Positions 62,735-64,000 of a stretch of 64,000 bases of DNA are shown piece after piece. Below the pieces are notes generated by a model. That model was not told the origin of the DNA and made no database searches. It saw nothing but the letters and a program-made list of their open reading frames with translations. Each line of letters begins with the position of its first letter. Within the stretch, counting starts at the first letter, position 1. The translations under genes were made by a program, and so were the position numbers. The DNA is from Fredinandcohnia onubensis (GTDB lineage Bacteria; Bacillota; Bacilli; Bacillales; Bacillaceae_L), in the NCBI RefSeq assembly GCF_002734215.1, contig NZ_NSEB01000011.1:1-64000 (forward strand). The letters are read 5' to 3'.

Positions 62735-64000
62735 TTACATGACTCGTTTGAACATTTTTTCCATTTCATAGGTCGAATGGTGTATGATGATTGGTCGACC
62801 GTGCGGGCATGTAAACGGATCACTTGTTTTACGGAGCGTTTCAAGTAATGCAAATATTTCATCGTTGCGTAAATGATGGTTCGCTTTTATAGAAGCTTTA
62901 CAACTCATCATAATCGCTGCTGCTTCTCTCAATTTCTTAATATCTATTTTTTTATCATTAAGCACTTGTTCGATAATTTCCTCAATGACTTCCTTTTCAT
63001 CACCTTTTGGAAACCATTGTGGGTGTGAGCGTACAATGTAACTATTATGGCCGAATGGTTCTAGGAAGATTCCAACCTGTTCTAAATCTTGCTTATGCGC
63101 ATTTATGTTGATACATTCGTCCGTTGAATATTCCAATGTAATCGGAAGAAGAAGTTCCTGAAGATCAGAAATATTTTCTCCAACCCTTTCTTTGAAATAT
63201 TCATATTTAATTCGCTCCTGAGCAGCATGCTGATCGATTATATATAAACCTTTCTCATTTTGAGCAAGAATATATGTTCCATGCATTTGACCGATTGGAT
63301 ACATAACTGGTACCCGTTCAGCTTCGTTTACGTTGATTTCAGTACTTTCAAAATCCGTTTCTTCATTCTCATCCAAGGCAACAGCAGTTGTGTAGTCACT
63401 TTCTTCAACTACCAGTTTTTCCCTATCGTATGATTTTTCTTCATAAATAGATGGAATTACCCCAGTTGGTGTTTCAATTTTAGGTTCTTCTTTCCTCGAA
63501 TCCTGTTGAATTGTCTCTACAAATTTAGGGACAAATGGTTGCTGTTCTCTTGGTTCTGTTTTTATCGAATGCTGAAATACAAAATGTTGCTGCTCCGATT
63601 TTTGAACTTCCTTCTTCTTCGGATTTATAGCATCTGGAATTAGTTGTTTATGTTTAAAAACATCCTTAATTCCTTGATCAATTAATTGATTAAGTTCTTG
63701 TTCTTTACTAATTCTAACCTCTAGTTTTGCTGGATGGACATTCACATCAACTAACAATGGGTCCATCTTGATATCGAGCAAGACAATAGGAAATCTTCCA
63801 ATCGGTAATAGGGTATGGTAGCCTTGCTGAATAGCTTTAACTAGTGGATAATTCCTTATATATCTACCATTAATAATGGTTGAGATATAGTTTCTCGATG
63901 CCCTTGTAACTTCGGGCATAGATATATAGCCTTCTACATTAAAGTCTAATGATTGCAAATGAACAGGCACCATTTGCTTTGCAATTCCTGGACCATAGAT
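62735..64000 (-). CDS. mutL: DNA mismatch repair protein MutL (partial, 5' end outside window)
   Basis: The reading frame is open to the window edge (reading [12 protein letters not shown] at the start), so the N-terminal ATPase motifs lie outside. Seen: [19 protein letters not shown] and [17 protein letters not shown] of the transducer domain, a variable linker rich in Glu/Gln/Pro (about 140-220 of the visible part), then the C-terminal dimerisation/endonuclease domain with [12 protein letters not shown] (the DQHA(X)2E(X)4E endonuclease motif), [12 protein letters not shown] and CPHGRPI zinc-site motifs. Order mutL-miaA-hfq is as in B. subtilis. Confidence 0.95.
   Translation of the reverse strand: MYGPGIAKQMVPVHLQSLDFNVEGYISMPEVTRASRNYISTIINGRYIRNYPLVKAIQQGYHTLLPIGRFPIVLLDIKMDPLLVDVNVHPAKLEVRISKEQELNQLIDQGIKDVFKHKQLIPDAINPKKKEVQKSEQQHFVFQHSIKTEPREQQPFVPKFVETIQQDSRKEEPKIETPTGVIPSIYEEKSYDREKLVVEESDYTTAVALDENEETDFESTEINVNEAERVPVMYPIGQMHGTYILAQNEKGLYIIDQHAAQERIKYEYFKERVGENISDLQELLLPITLEYSTDECININAHKQDLEQVGIFLEPFGHNSYIVRSHPQWFPKGDEKEVIEEIIEQVLNDKKIDIKKLREAAAIMMSCKASIKANHHLRNDEIFALLETLRKTSDPFTCPHGRPIIIHHSTYEMEKMFKRVM

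Overview
The window looks like chromosomal DNA of an endospore-forming, low-G+C member of the Bacillaceae (Bacillus sensu lato). It carries spore genes (tlp, sspN, sspO, sspP, cotM, spoVK, a SpoIID-domain protein, a Spo0E-like phosphatase, sirA), strong AAGGAGG-type ribosome binding sites, many TTG/GTG starts and AT-rich intergenic DNA. From about 25.7 kb to the end, gene content and order follow the Bacillus subtilis parC-parE-plsY-citB-cotM-ccdA-tkt-lexA-glnA-hfq-miaA-mutL region, with insertions and losses. The species cannot be named from the sequence alone.

Layout. 0.3-4.1 kb: M32 carboxypeptidase, NhaC-like antiporter, P-loop kinase-like protein. 4.3-10.9 kb: a six-gene, one-direction nucleotide-sugar and glycosylation operon (glucose-1-phosphate cytidylyltransferase, UXS-like decarboxylase, UDP-glucose dehydrogenase, a glycosyltransferase with two tandem catalytic domains, an epimerase/reductase, a sugar cupin). 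11.3-14.2 kb: a secreted GH28 pectinase with four FN3 modules. 14.7-20.7 kb: a thiazole/oxazole-modified peptide (TOMM) cluster of the heterocycloanthracin/sonorensin type, made of a Cys-rich precursor, a ThiF/RRE-like partner, a fused cyclodehydratase ending in a PxPxP-like tail, and a SagB-type dehydrogenase. It ends directly on the 3' remnant of a tannase/feruloyl esterase gene. 21.3-25.6 kb: SDR oxidoreductase, a single-chain tandem ribbon-helix-helix-like protein with a palindrome at its promoter, a small unknown, AlaX, and an AI-2E-type permease.

25.7-64 kb is the conserved backbone: topoisomerase IV (parE-parC), CoA-binding protein, plsY, S9 peptidase, CapA, thioesterase, spore SASP genes, thioredoxin-like protein, aconitase, an isolated selA, cotM, the ccdA-yneI-ccdC cluster, a heterodimeric ABC exporter, yneF, sirA, tkt, ynzC, lexA, glnRA, ynbB, hflX, spoVK, hfq, miaA and the 3' part of mutL, which runs off the window. 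Where B. subtilis has yneA-yneB next to lexA, this window has only a 28-residue membrane peptide under three LexA boxes. Two copies of a dispersed hairpin repeat with compensatory base changes sit after plsY and between hfq and spoVK.

How the genes work together. The TOMM genes look sufficient for azole formation on the precursor, but no exporter, leader protease or immunity gene is visible nearby. The sugar operon can make UDP-glucuronate and probably UDP-pentose plus a CDP-sugar, but has no flippase, polymerase or initiating transferase, which suggests decoration of a surface structure. I found no tRNA, rRNA, CRISPR array, intact IS element or known riboswitch.
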